64,000 nt of DNA from assembly GCA_023055355.1 (NCBI GenBank), contig JALJCS010000002.1, forward strand, positions 88,189,001 to 88,253,000, written 5' to 3'. Of the stretch, positions 50,501-60,922 are shown one piece after another (position 1 is the stretch's first letter; each line of letters opens with the position of its first letter). A program made the position numbers and the translations under genes. Origin of the DNA: Agelaius tricolor. Taxonomy: Eukaryota; Chordata; Aves; Passeriformes; Icteridae. Under the pieces are notes generated by a model. It had not been told where the DNA came from and did no database searches. It saw only the letters and a list, made by a program, of their open reading frames with translations.

Positions 50501-53500
50501 GGGCAGCCTTTGAGTCTGGGTTTCAGAACCTGTGCTGTTCAACTCACTCAGCATATAAATAACCTGTTCTCAGCAAAGCCAAGTGACACTGAAGAGGTGG
50601 GGATTTTTACCTTCCCAGTGGTAGGCATGTCCTTGCAAATGGGATACAGAACAGGGCCTTGATTGTGAGGCTGGGAACTGAAAGCCATGATCTCTTCTCT
50701 CACACAAAATATTTCACAGAATTGTTAGAAGGAGCAGTTATTCTCACAAAAGTTTACATTAAAGGACAAATGGTTTTATTATCTCAGCAATCTGTCACAG
50801 ATTGCCAACATCTGCTTTACTTGGTGACTGACATGAGTTTGAGCACAATGTTTCTTCTGCATTTCTCAGATGATCACTGGTAATTCTGGCTGAACTCTAG
50901 CTAGTTATATCTATCTTGTTATTTTAAAATGTAAATGATTGAATAGCAGTGGGAAGTTTGGTGTTTTGGTATCATATAGGATATTATTAAAATTTTGAGC
51001 TAATTTACATTGGCTTCTGTCTGTGTGTGGAGGTCTAAAATAGAACCAAAATTTACATGAAGGCAACTAAGAATAGAAGCTATGACTCAAAATGCTTTGA
51101 GATTAATTGATATTAGTTGGAACAGAGAGTAAGGCCTATTTTTAAATGAAAGGAAAAGGAGAAATATTAGGCTAGAGTAAGTCATTAATCATCAAAATGA
51201 GTTTCCAGTCTGAAATAATTAGCCAGACCTAGAACAAGGACAAGGTTCAAAATGAGATCTATGTCCTAATTTACTATGGATCCCACTGTGAGGTCCCTGC
51301 AGCCCCAGCTCTGAGTTGTGCATTCAGTCCTAACATAGCATGGTAGTCTGCCAGATCATATTCTGTTCTGACTGCCCTGATTATGGATTGCCAGTAATGA
51401 CAATTCCATTTTGCAAAGTTTTTGAGGATTTCTGAATGGGGGGGTGGTGGTGAGGCATTTTGGTTTGGGTTTTTTTTTTTGGTCTGGTATTTTTTAGTTG
51501 TTGATTTGGCTTGTTTTTTTTTCTGTGCCAAAATCTTGTGATAAAAATTTTAATTTCAGCTCTTGGACATGGGGCCTTATATTTATGCTCTGCTTGATTT
51601 GGAACCAGAATTTAAACCAAATCAACCATAACTGGGCTGTTTTTGCTCTAAATTCTGATCTACTCATCTTTTAATCTTCCCTGTTGAAGCTGTCCTTTGT
51701 GTGTGAAAGTAGCCACAGCTCTGCAGAGAGAGAAGTGGAGTATCTGGTGGCTGAATAATCTCTTTCTGTCTTTCCTACTTGGAAATTTAAATGGAAAATC
51801 CATCTTAGGTTTAAGGAAAATTTTCTCAGAACCTGTACCTTCCCAGTTAAATGGCTTGGCACTGGATAATAAAAATTCCCAGCAAATGATATTTCAGGGT
51901 CTGTTGTTAAATTGTTGGTTATGAATATCACAAAGTTTCTGATTTTAACATCTATTTTTCTGTAAACTGGGCTCCAGCAGCACTTCACTTCTGAGGTGAG
52001 GTAAGAATTCCCCATTGAGAGCTCATTTTAGTGTGAACAAAGTTGTAGGATCTGGCTTCTCTCTTCCCCATGGCATAATTTACTGGTCTGCCAAATAAAA
52101 AGAGCTGTGAATCTGAAAAATATTGACATCTTAAAAAGCAAAGCTATACAGAGAAGATCTGAAGAGCCACCTTTGCACAAAGTACTAGTCTGTAAAGTTA
52201 TCAAAGCCAAGATTTCATCCTTACACATAATTACATTCACTGATGTCTTTAAAATAATAGATCTGTTCCTTGAAAAGGGCCTTCAGTAGAGGAGTTGCTA
52301 TTTGGTTTCCTTAAAAACTCCTTTTGCCCTTGTCTCTGCAGTCCTCCCTTTTGTTAAATTGTCCTCTGAAGTCCAACAGTTGTGGGGCCTTCACATCCCC
52401 ATTTAGAGCTGCTGCTGTTGAGCACATGCTTGGGAGCAGTTTGGAGCAGCTCAGGAAATAAAAACCTCTCTTCAGAGCTGGCAGTGTCCAACAGCAAAGC
52501 TATAAATACTTATTTATTTGTCTCTCCTTTCTTTCTCTCACTCTACTTTTCCAGTGAAAACAGTGTCACTACCTGGTGTTACCTTTCATATGTTCAGAGC
52601 TCCTACACGACTCCAAAATCCTTGTTTGGGTATTTCTGTGCATTTTTCAATTCCCTCTGGTCCCTTCTGACTCAAACTATTTTATGGTTCTGTTATTCTA
52701 TGACTCTGTGATTCTATGATCATGATTCTATGATTCTATGATCAGAGTTTGAGGAAGGAGACAGAAATATTCTCCTGATATTTCCCATCCAGCTGCCATC
52801 TAGATGTTTCCCAGTTGTCTTTCCTGCTCTTCTGTGCATTTATGTATGTGCCTCTTTTCCCTCTTAACCTTAGAGGTTTTCTCTCATCCTCATGTTTTCT
52901 TTCTCATCAAGCAGAAATATTGAAAGCAGATTGTGAAATTGTAGGGGTTTGTACCACTTTATGTCTCTGTATCAAACCTAGTACAGTCATACAAATAATT
53001 TCAAACACAGTAAATTCTCTGTTTATGAGATTAGTCTGGACTATGACCTTAACAGTTTTCACCTCTAGAAACATGAGGGCTAAGAACAAAATCCCATTTA
53101 GGGGTAAACCCCCAGTCCCAGCTTACTTGTTTTAGCTTCACAGCTAAGTTTCACCTCTGCTATGCAGTCCCTAAATGATAGATTTGTCTCTTCATTGCAC
53201 CTCATCTAATTTCATGTCCTCTAATCTAATCAAAAGTGACTCTTCTTTGCCAAGAAAATTGCCTCTTTAAGTATATCTTACCTTTGCTGCAATACTGACA
53301 CAAGAAATTGCTGTTATATACTGGGCCAAGCAAATTATTTTTAAGGCAAAATTATTAAACTATGATCTTGCTTAATCCTTTTATAAATATTTGGGGAAGA
53401 AAAATATGCTTTAATGTTGTTTCAGTTCTACATTTTTTTTGGTGAATAATCTGTGAATAATTCACTTTCCAGATGCAAAGTATTACTGAGGTATTATGAT

Positions 53501-56500
53501 AAGACTAAGGAAAACACAACCCAAGATGTATTTCATTTAGAGGGCTGTATGCTTTTCAAAATAGAGGCTTTGGTGCCACCACTCATAAAATGTAAACCAG
53601 TCATCTTGCTTTTAGACCACCTGCCCATAATGGTGGTGGAACATTCCTTGTTCCATTGGAGGCAGTATTAGATTCACACCAGTGCTGCTGCATTTCATGC
53701 CCAAAGATAAAATAGTTTCAGTTGTGCTACCTTTTGACAAATGCCACTGCAGATGAAATCTTGTTGAGTGGATCTGGGATTTGTTTATTCTTCACTCACA
53801 GACATCTGTTCCTTGTCTCAGGTCCCCTGATGCTGTCTGCCTTCATGCAGCCTTAAACCAAGTCAATAAGACCATTGTCCAAATGTGGAGATATGGAAAA
53901 TGCAATTGGACCAGTCCAGAAATATCTCCCCCTGAGCTGTGGTTCAAAGCTATGTGTAGAACATAGTTTAGTTATAATTTTATTTGTAGAAGCTGGCTAC
54001 TGTTGTTCTGCAGGACTTGACAATGTTGAAATCTTTGCAATTAGGTCCTGCAAGTCTTACCTGGCCAATCTTGTCTCTGAAATGTTGAAATATTCCTTAT
54101 AATGAGTTATATATGTGGAACTACACAGCAGTTGTTCTATCTTAAATCTTATCAGATTATTTCAAGCTGTTTTGATTTGTCTGCCATATAAAACTTGGGA
54201 TGAACCAAAACCACCCAGCCAGCAGAGAAATTAGATTAAAACTATGTCTAAGAGAAATCTTCATAAACATCTCCTGTTACATCTTTTCTTATCCAGAATC
54301 CTGGCCACAATGAAGTCAATGGAAAAACTCCAGTTCTGCTAAGAAAGGCCAGAATTTTATTCCAAGTCTGTGAAATAAGCCATAATTAACCTTCCATTGT
54401 GGCTGCCAGAATCCATGTCACCACTTGCTTCCACTTTCTGAATTTAATTTTAGTGAAAATCTGTCCAAAACTTAAGAGGCATTTAAGTAATAGCCAAGTG
54501 ACTTTCTCCCTCTATCACTCTCCCTTATACACCCAGATAATTTAGAAAATGTGCCCTAATGCCTTCCACAGTTTCCTTTTGTAACAAATGTTAAAGACAC
54601 TGCACTAACATAATGGAAAATTCTCCTTGTTATTGCTTGCTCTTCATTTATGTTTTGGATTGAAGAAGTCCCACAGCTCACCACACTCTAATTAATGGTC
54701 ATTAATTATTTACAACTTTGCTTTATTCTCTGAAGTAATTTATTTCTCTTACTTCCACAAATAAATAAATGATGGTTTTAATTATCTTACCTATAAATAT
54801 TTGGTTTAGCTCAGGTCAGGAGTTCCTGCTGGATGTTCAGTATGCATTTGGTCTACCCTTTTACCCGAAGTATGAAGCACAATTTACTGATGAAGAAAAG
54901 GGCCTTTCCTTGCAAATTATGCAGTATATCTCCAACTTCATAAACTCTGGGTAAGTGTGAGACATTTAAGAATTGCTGTGACTGGGGAGATGGTGAGAAG
55001 TAGAGGGAATGTCGTCAGTCCAGACCCTGCCCTCACTTAATCATCTCCATTTCCTCTACAGTTCGTAAAACTACAGTGGGATTTGGTCCACACTGTTAGA
55101 AAGTCATAGCCAAGTTACCAACCAGAGCAGACACCAAGGGTTCAGAATATGAGACTTAGTCAGGGGGAATAGACATTTTATCTCCATTGACCAGCTGCAA
55201 ATCCTACTAAAGTACATGCAGGCTTCAAAGACCTTGCTCTTGTCTCCAGAGCTTAGTTCTAGGACCCCAATTCTTAAGCTTCTTGGCTAAGAGTTCTCTT
55301 TCTCCCATAAGAAAAGGGAAAGCACAAGAAGACACAGTGCACCCTTCACCAATTACTCTGTGAATATCATTCTGTGCTACTGTGCTGTGGCCATGCTTGA
55401 GAATGAGGAGTATCTCTGGAAACCTAGTGGGGGAATGGTGGGAATACTGACTTAGTGTGCTTTTTCCAGTGTCTTGGGTTGGGCTGGGATTGAAGGCTGT
55501 TAAGGGTGTTCATAAGCCTGTGTCTATGCAGGTTCTATGTACCTGTTCTTAGGAGGTGTCAGATGAGGCACCATGAATGATTCACGAGTCTGGAGTGAAT
55601 CTGAACCCTTCTGGTCAGAGGGACTGGATACACATTTCCCTGACCTAGCCAATCTTCTTATCATTTTATTGTTCATTCTTTTCTAATGATAATGTCTCCC
55701 ACTCCCTTAGAAATCCAAACTACCCACACAGTTTCTCGAGAAGGATGCTGGGGGTGATGCCTGCCTGGCCTATGTATCTGTCAAGTGATGGTGGCGATAA
55801 CTACAAGGAATTCACTGTTTCTTTGCCGACTCTTAAAGGACTGAAAAAAGCAGACTGTTCCTTTTGGTCTGATTATATCAGAAGGCTGAAAGCATCTACA
55901 GGTGAGAAGAGTGTTTTCTGACATTAAATAAACCCTAAATTCTCTGCTAAATGTTTTTATCTGACTATAGTGCTGTTATGTTGCTGTAGAAAAACACTTT
56001 TGGCAAATTAAACATCTTGCAATGTCCAGGGTATATAGCTAAGAATGTAACACTAAACAAATTTACTTTATAGCAGATAATGTGTATTAAAGTTTAATTG
56101 TCCTGGACTTTAACTAGGTAGAGAAATGTTCTTATGATGGTAGAAGATGTGATGAAGCCATAGAGAGAACTTGCTCCCTATTTACAGTCACAATATACAC
56201 TCTGGGTAAACCGGAAGGCTGTGTACACAGGCCTCTTTTGCATACTGGAAACACCTAACAGGAGAATGTTGAGACTCCTATGGATTAGGAGGAGCACAAA
56301 TCATTTCCATCCACTGTAAAATTGCAGCTGAGGCTTTATATCTTGTTATGGTTCCTGCATGCTTTGACTTCTCAGTACATTAGTTTATTCGACTTTTTTT
56401 ATAGCTGTGGGGATTATGCCTCTTGCATGTGTCCTTTTATATTTGCCATAAATTTTAATGCAGCCATGAGAGCCCTTCAATTTTTTCTTACTGCTTAGGA

Positions 56501-59500
56501 CAGTAAAGCAACTCTCCTTAGATTTCAATCTGCTGTCTGTCCTGAATTTATTCTAGTAAATAAACTCCCCTTCATATCTGTGTATCTTGTAAATAAATAT
56601 GGATAGCCTCAAGCAAACCAAACAAAACCATCCCTTTTTGGCAGGCAGAGATGTTTTGAATTGTTCTTGGAGGCCTGCAAGTTTTGCATCTATTTTTTAT
56701 GTCCTAAGGATTCATCTTCACAGTGAATACAGTTCAGGCTTGCTCTGCTTTGGGGGCTGTTGAATTTCTGGGAACAAAATGTACTTTCCAAGACACTGAG
56801 CTACCCAGGCTATCTGTGCCTGACACGAGACCTCAGATGGGCTGAGGCTGATGTTTGAGTGACTCAAAACTAAAATGTCTCAGAACCATCAAGCTGGTGG
56901 TTCTGATGCAGACACAGAGCATCAATTCTCTCATTCAATAGACAACCTCAATCTTTACTCATGGTCTTTCTTCCAAAGTGGAGCCAAGATTTTGTTGTCA
57001 GCCTTTTCATCAGTTTCTTGGTATACCTCATTGTCTTTCAGGGTTAGAGAGGATACTTTGATGTCTTCAATGGCTTTGTGCTGATTGAGATATTGCTAAT
57101 TTTCCCAGCTTTATTCTGAGGTTTAAACAGTCCTGGCAATAACTCCTAGATGTTTTTGAACCTCACCTGACAGCACTGTGGCTGTGTAATGCCAGACTGG
57201 GCTGAAGTCACAGCTCTGGCAGAGTGACTGCTGACCAAGCACCACGGACAGAGGCTATTCCTAGCACCTATGGAAATTCCCCCAAAAGTGGGAAAATATC
57301 CACCAGGGCATATTGGTTTTAACATAGACAATATTTAAAACTATCCAGACTGGTGTAGTAACACAAAATTCATGTATGGTTTAGTCCAATGATCTGTCTA
57401 GCTCAATATCCTGCTCTTCTCCACAGCCAAAGCCAAATACTTGCATGTTAAACATAAAAATACGGGGAGCAATAGAAAAACATACTTGAAGAATTCAAAA
57501 GGTTGAGTAAAATATTTGAAAATAAGCCATAGAATGTGAAATTTATGGAGTATGGATTGTCAAGAAAATGTTTAAAAAGTACATGTTAATCTTCAAGCAG
57601 AACTGAGTACACCCAGCTGGATCTCTAAGGCAGTATTTGCTTGGCCTCAGCACCATAGTAATGCAGTTACAAAGCTGATTTCTAAATTCCATCTAAGCTA
57701 AATTCCAAGCTAAATTCCATCTCACAGAAATGTGGGCTTGACACTGTTTTGATAGTCATTTTTAATCTGTTATCTCTTGAATATTAAACTTTTTCATACT
57801 ATTTAAGTAGACATCACATCAAACCCTTTTCTGCTACAGACCCCTTAGCCTGGGATGGTAATTTACAGAGACACTTGTGATTCTCTTTATAACAATCTGA
57901 GCCTAAGTCCTTATGAGAAAAGATTCATAATGTTCATCAGTTCACTTAGAAAAAGTGCAAAAAACTCAGATGGTGATGGCTGAACACCCTTAATTTATTT
58001 TTGAGAGGATATTGTGCTGAAATTCATGCCAAAGCAGTGTCAGTCTACCAGAAGAAATTCATCACCTGCGTGGCTCCCAAAGGTTAGATTCTGCAGGAAT
58101 TGAGTCCCTATACATTATTTTTTTTTACCTTGTTGATGTGTGTCCTTGCACCCAGTTTGCTGTACCTCCCTTCAGAACTGAAGCCCTGCACCTCTGTTGT
58201 TCCCTGACTGCTCCAGCCTCTGCTCCTGGAGAGCTGTCAGGCTGTCCTGTGGGACCTTGGCATATGCTGAGCACCAGATTTGAAAGAACAATGCTGCAAA
58301 CCATTTTTGGATGTTGCACCTTGTACTCCTTCCTGAGGGGGATTTATTTGTCTGTCAGCTACCCCAAGATCCAATCTAACACTTTTCTGCCTTTCAAAAA
58401 TTATAAATGTTCATGAAAGTGTCCTTGGATTGTTGTTGGGAGTTGCAATTTGTGGCCTCATGCCAAGTTGATGGAATTTAGAAGTGTGCCAGCAAGAAGC
58501 ATGGATAACAAAACATTCCAGTCTTCACATCACAAAGTGTACAGGATCTAGTATGATGCAATCTCAACCAGCTGTGATGAATCCTGTTTTGTTCATCTCA
58601 TCTTTTCCTTAAAATCAATATTTTTCCAGCTTCATATACCATCTGGAATCTATAAGCAAAAAAATCCCCAATTTATTTCAATAAAATGGAGAAGAACTGG
58701 ACAAACCAATGATCATAAAATATAGCTGGAACTGGCATTTAAAAATTTTTTCTCAATCCTTTTTATACTGCTGTGGGAAATGTCTTGATTTGGAAATGTC
58801 AAATCAGGGATGACTAAAGGCTCAAAGCTCAATATCTCTGTCCAACAGAAAACTGAGGTATTCCTTGCTGTGGTTTAAGCTAAACTCATAAATTTCAGCT
58901 TCTGGAATAAAACCTCTCATATTAAGAATCTGAGATGTCTTTTAGGTTATTCACTGCTGGATATAGAAGCTGTTTATCTTAACTGTTACCTGTAATTTTC
59001 TTTCCATTTAGTAAAAAAATTGTCCAAGTTTGTGTTTCATTTTGTGATCAGACCAAAATATTTAATGACAGAATGTATCATTTGTCCCTGGCACATAATT
59101 GGAATGTATGTTGTTGTATTTGAAGATAGTTTTTAAAAATCCATGTAATAAATGCAATGATTCATCATAATGTTTGCTGGCAGTGTCTTTACAAACTATG
59201 GAGGGAACTTGAAATCTGTTTCATTGCCAATGAACTAACAATCTCTTGAAGTTTTGTTTGAGACCAGTTTGTAAAGTTGGCATTTTGAGGAGCAGTTTGC
59301 TTGGGGAATTATGAAAGTGATGGTGCTTGAAGAGGTTTGGAGCTCCCATGGTTGCATTTCAAAGATGTGTTTTATATTTTGAATTATGACGGTTTCCATG
59401 GGAAACATCAAACTGAGAAACAAGAAGAGTGGCAATTGTGGAAAAAAGGAGCAGTGGATGGCTTTTTCCAGGGAATGTGTTAATAACTTGAAATTCAGTT

Positions 59501-60744
59501 AGAAATTCAGTTCAAAACAGGAGCTCCAGAATGTTTATATATATTCAGACAGATGTCTGGATGCTAACATTCCTGTTACATAGTGTGGTGGACTGTGTGT
59601 GCCTAACAGTGAGTCCCTTTGTGAGAGGCCTCTCAGTGCATCCCAAACAGGTGGAGTTGGATCCAGCCTGCATCTCTTACTCCTCTAGCTGGTATCTAAA
59701 CAGAACCAATCCTCCTAAAGCAAGTACCTCTGTAACAGTCTTGCAGCTGGGGAGAAAGAAATGCCATTAGTGTCTCACAGTAAAATCTTGTCTGCCTAAC
59801 TCATGTGCCTAAATTTTGACTTTTAGGTATATTTTTCCCATGCCCAAGTTAGCCAGGTTGGACTTTATCTATGGAAAATTCAACAGGTAGCAAAGCTGGA
59901 GCCTTCTCTAAGAGCTCTAGGATACCATATAAGCCAAATGAGAGTCCAAACAAAGTAAGAGTATTCAGAGTTCACGCTTGAATCAAAACTGAATCAGGAA
60001 TGTTGTTGTTAGCATTCATCTTTTATCCTTTCTAGTCACACCTTCTTTTTAGGAAATCTTGAATAGAAAACATTCCTTTAGTATGAGGGACATGTGTGCA
60101 GCAATGAGAGCACTTTGGCTATGAGGCATTAAATAAACACCCTCAGTGCACTTTCTTGACAGAACTTGGTGGTGTTGAGGCAACTGCATCACTGAAATAG
60201 GGTTGAAAACTGAAATTATAGAAGGTAAAAAATAACAAAGAAAAGATTTATTGGAGGTGAGAGCTAGGGGCTTTTTGATTACAGACATACAAAAAATTAA
60301 TGTTGCCCACACTTCCTACCTGGCAAGGAATTTTCAGGAGACAATAGAAAAATAAAACCTTTCATGAGTGGAGAAAAAACTATTATGTATTCCAATGGCA
60401 GTTATTTAAAGGACAATACTTAATTATCATGAAGTGATCTACCATTACTCTAAAGCATTTTGCAATGGATTGCCAACTGGAAAAACCAGTTTCTTGAACA
60501 TTTATAGCTTGAACATATATAACATTTATGCATGAAAGGTTTTTAGGTGTGACTGACAAAATGTGTACGCTGTAGCTTGCTGCCTCAATGATATGACATC
60601 TATTTTAATCTTAATTGTATTGTCCTTTCAGGAAGTGCAAGTGGTGGAGAGCCCTCTGCAGGAAACAGCTCTGGTGAAACTCCAAGTGAAGTTACCTCCC
60701 TGGAGAGCCAGCCCCTGGGAGATGAGGTGGCTTACAGCAGATAG
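31661..60744 (+). CDS. TG: TG (thyroglobulin), 3' part: last seven coding exons
   Basis: Exons 31661-31825, 32601-32768, 40061-40242, 44114-44218, 54810-54950, 55711-55901 and 60632-60744 splice in frame to 354 residues plus stop. They match the C-terminal half of the thyroglobulin ChEL domain throughout (e.g. LRQLPARVLNDAQTK, TWYYSLEHSTDDYSSFSRAL, LKKADCSFWS). TG is the secreted iodinated thyroid prohormone; ChEL acts in folding, export and dimerisation (family knowledge). Cysteines matching two ChE disulfides are present, in exon 42 and in ITCPII with ADCSFW. The enzyme histidine position before GLPFYP is Phe, so there is no esterase function. N-glycosylation sequons are NAT (exon 44) and NSS (exon 48). 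The chain ends VAYSR, keeping the near-terminal Tyr used for hormone formation. The 5' exons lie outside the window. Confidence 0.97.
31826..32600 (+). other. TG: TG intron 42
   Basis: 775 bp, ending in the 27-T tract and CATAG acceptor. The open frame at 32126-32485 looks random. Confidence 0.9.
32564..32590. repeat. 27-T homopolymer next to TG exon 43 acceptor
   Basis: Uninterrupted run of 27 T ending 10 nt before exon 43. It serves as the polypyrimidine tract of that splice acceptor. Confidence 0.95.
32601..32768 (+). CDS. TG: TG exon equivalent to human exon 43
   Basis: 168 nt, phase 0 at both ends, acceptor GCCATCATAG after a 27-T run, donor AAG|GTAGGAAG. Encodes LLAISGPFQYWGPVIDG through LLIGSAQQDGLISRAKAIK. 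The QQDG position aligns with the KDEG acid-loop of cholinesterases, so the triad Glu position is Asp here. Confidence 0.96.
32808..32835. repeat. Perfect 12-bp inverted repeat, 4-nt loop
   Basis: TGTGATTACAGT at 32808-32819 and its exact complement ACTGTAATCACA at 32824-32835, loop AATG. Outer GCA/TGC can pair across a bulge. 40 nt past the TG exon 43 donor. Confidence 0.95.
37180..37405 (-). mobile_element. CR1-like fragment, reverse orientation, diverged
   Basis: Starts AGAACAGAATCATAGAACAC, then GAGTCCAACCTGTGTCC and GGGATCCTGTTCCAAAG, matching the layout of a CR1 tail in reverse. It is more diverged than the others, and the repeat may continue to about 37700. A 146-codon open frame across it is not a gene. 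Confidence 0.7.
39001..39047. repeat. 19-bp direct repeat, 27-bp period
   Basis: AAATAATAGAGGTGGTTTG at 39001-39019 and 39028-39046 or so, in TG intron 43. A small local duplication. Confidence 0.9.
40061..40242 (+). CDS. TG: TG exon equivalent to human exon 44
   Basis: 182 nt, acceptor TTTTTTTTCAG, donor CCCG|GTAAGAAA, ending in phase 2. Encodes KFEESQGRANSKTAFYQAL, NSLGGEES, AATWYYSLEHSTDDY and SRALENATR. The human protein is almost identical in the last two segments. ENATR holds an N-glycosylation sequon. Confidence 0.97.
40740..40975 (-). mobile_element. CR1 LINE fragment in TG intron 44, reverse orientation
   Basis: Reverse CR1: TACAACCTCATTTCAAGTAG, CTCCAGGCTGAGCACCCCC, CTGCTCCTCATCAGACTTG and AGGCTCCAGCACCTCATGCA. 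It represents a more 5' part of the element, without the ATTCTATG tail. Confidence 0.88.
41953..42068. repeat. 29-bp minisatellite, 4 exact-length copies
   Basis: Copies start at 41953, 41982, 42011 and 42040 and differ at only a few bases (core TTTCCAGCAGGAATGGGA). Located in TG intron 44. The unit is not a multiple of three, so all six frames look repetitive without coding. Confidence 0.97.
43924..43943. repeat. Near-perfect palindrome, 9-bp arms
   Basis: AGCACTTCT and AGAAGTGCT flank AG, about 170 nt before TG exon 45. Confidence 0.95.
44114..44218 (+). CDS. TG: TG exon equivalent to human exon 45
   Basis: 105 nt, acceptor TTTTTTATAG, donor GCAG|GTAAGGAG. Encodes DQFITCPIINMASYWAA and GNVFMYHVPESSSQS. 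The Cys in ITCPII is one half of the last ChE disulfide; its partner is in exon 47. The human equivalent is DYFIICPIIDMASAWA. The serine-rich end is less conserved. Confidence 0.95.
46327..46366. repeat. (TCAT)10 microsatellite
   Basis: Ten uninterrupted TCAT units in TG intron 45; likely length-polymorphic. Confidence 0.97.
52655..52743 (+). mobile_element. Very short CR1 3' tail with ATTCTATG repeats
   Basis: CTGGTCCCTTCTGACTCAAA resembles the last CR1 block and is followed by degenerate ATTCTATGA octamers through 52743. Strongly 5'-truncated, in TG intron 45. Confidence 0.7.
54810..54950 (+). CDS. TG: TG exon equivalent to human exon 46
   Basis: 141 nt, acceptor TTGGTTTAG, donor TCTGG|GTAAGTGT. 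Encodes SGQEFLLDVQYAFGLPFYP, then FTDEEKGLSLQIMQY and SNFINSG. Aligning GLPFYP with the GLPL of acetylcholinesterase puts Phe where the enzyme has its catalytic His, as expected for a non-enzymatic ChEL domain. A CAG 5 nt past the chosen acceptor would break the frame. Confidence 0.95.
54951..55710 (+). other. TG: TG intron 46
   Basis: 760 bp; nothing notable seen. Confidence 0.9.
55711..55901 (+). CDS. TG: TG exon equivalent to human exon 47
   Basis: 191 nt, acceptor CACTCCCTTAG, donor ACAG|GTGAGAAG. Encodes NPNYPHSFSRRMLGVMPAW, GGDNYKEFTVSLPTLKGL and KKADCSFWSDYIRRLKAST. ADCSFW supplies the second Cys of the final ChE disulfide. Positions after PNYP are moderately diverged from mammals. 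Confidence 0.96.
55902..60631 (+). other. TG: TG intron 47
   Basis: 4730 bp. A possible ancient CR1-type fragment at 57.4 kb and short direct repeats of CTAAATTCCA near 57.69-57.72 kb. No gene recognised. Confidence 0.9.
57370..57445 (+). mobile_element. Possible ancient amniote CR1/L3-type fragment
   Basis: GGTTTAGTCCAATGATCTGT then CTAGCTCAATATCCTGC and a CCACAGCCAAAGCC segment follow the pattern of the old repeat that reads GACCATTGGTCCATCTAGC-like in other amniotes. Degenerate. Confidence 0.35.
60632..60744 (+). CDS. TG: TG last exon, coding part (human exon 48)
   Basis: Acceptor TGTCCTTTCAG; 113 nt to the TAG at 60742-60744. Encodes a Gly/Ser/Glu-rich tail (SASGGEPSAGNSSGE onward) that ends GDEVAYSR (human ends GSKTYSK). 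The tail is diverged, but the Tyr three residues from the C-terminus is kept; in mammals this region is the C-terminal hormone-forming site. NSS is a possible N-glycosylation site. Confidence 0.93.
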
Positions 60745-60890
60745 GGAATAGGGAATCACAGGGCTGTGGGGTGGCTTTGTCACACAATTGTGCATCCACA
60801 CAACCATCTCACACCAGATGAACACTTCTTTTAGTTAACTTTCTCAACAAGTCCATTAGACCTTTGAATAAAGTAGTTTTCAAGAAAATT
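60745..60890 (+). other. TG: TG 3' UTR
   Basis: Short 3' UTR from the TAG to the expected cleavage zone about 15-20 nt after AATAAA at 60867-60872. Further AATAAA copies at 60992 and 61013 could give longer ends. Confidence 0.7.
60867..60872 (+). terminator. TG: TG poly(A) signal AATAAA
   Basis: Canonical hexamer 123 nt after the TG stop. It is followed at once by an AT-rich 12-bp tandem repeat, with backup AATAAA copies at 60992-60997 and 61013-61018. Confidence 0.7.
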
Positions 60891-60922
60891 TAATAATTAA
60901 TTTAATAATTAATTTAATAATT
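60887..60922. repeat. 12-bp AT-rich tandem repeat, 3 copies
   Basis: AATTTAATAATT three times in a row, starting 14 nt after the TG AATAAA and so covering the expected cleavage site. Confidence 0.95.

Larger units (their letters stand above)
44219..54809 (+). other. TG: TG intron 45
   Basis: 10591 bp, the largest TG intron fully inside the window. Holds (TCAT)10 at 46.3 kb and a short CR1 tail at 52.7 kb. No other gene recognised; scattered open frames are short and unlike known proteins. Confidence 0.9.

Noticed and set aside
51671..52015. 114-codon minus frame starting with a true ATG (MGNSYLTSE)
   Set aside because: The MGNS start echoes SLA, but the rest shows no SH3 or SH2 features and no splice context; treated as chance.
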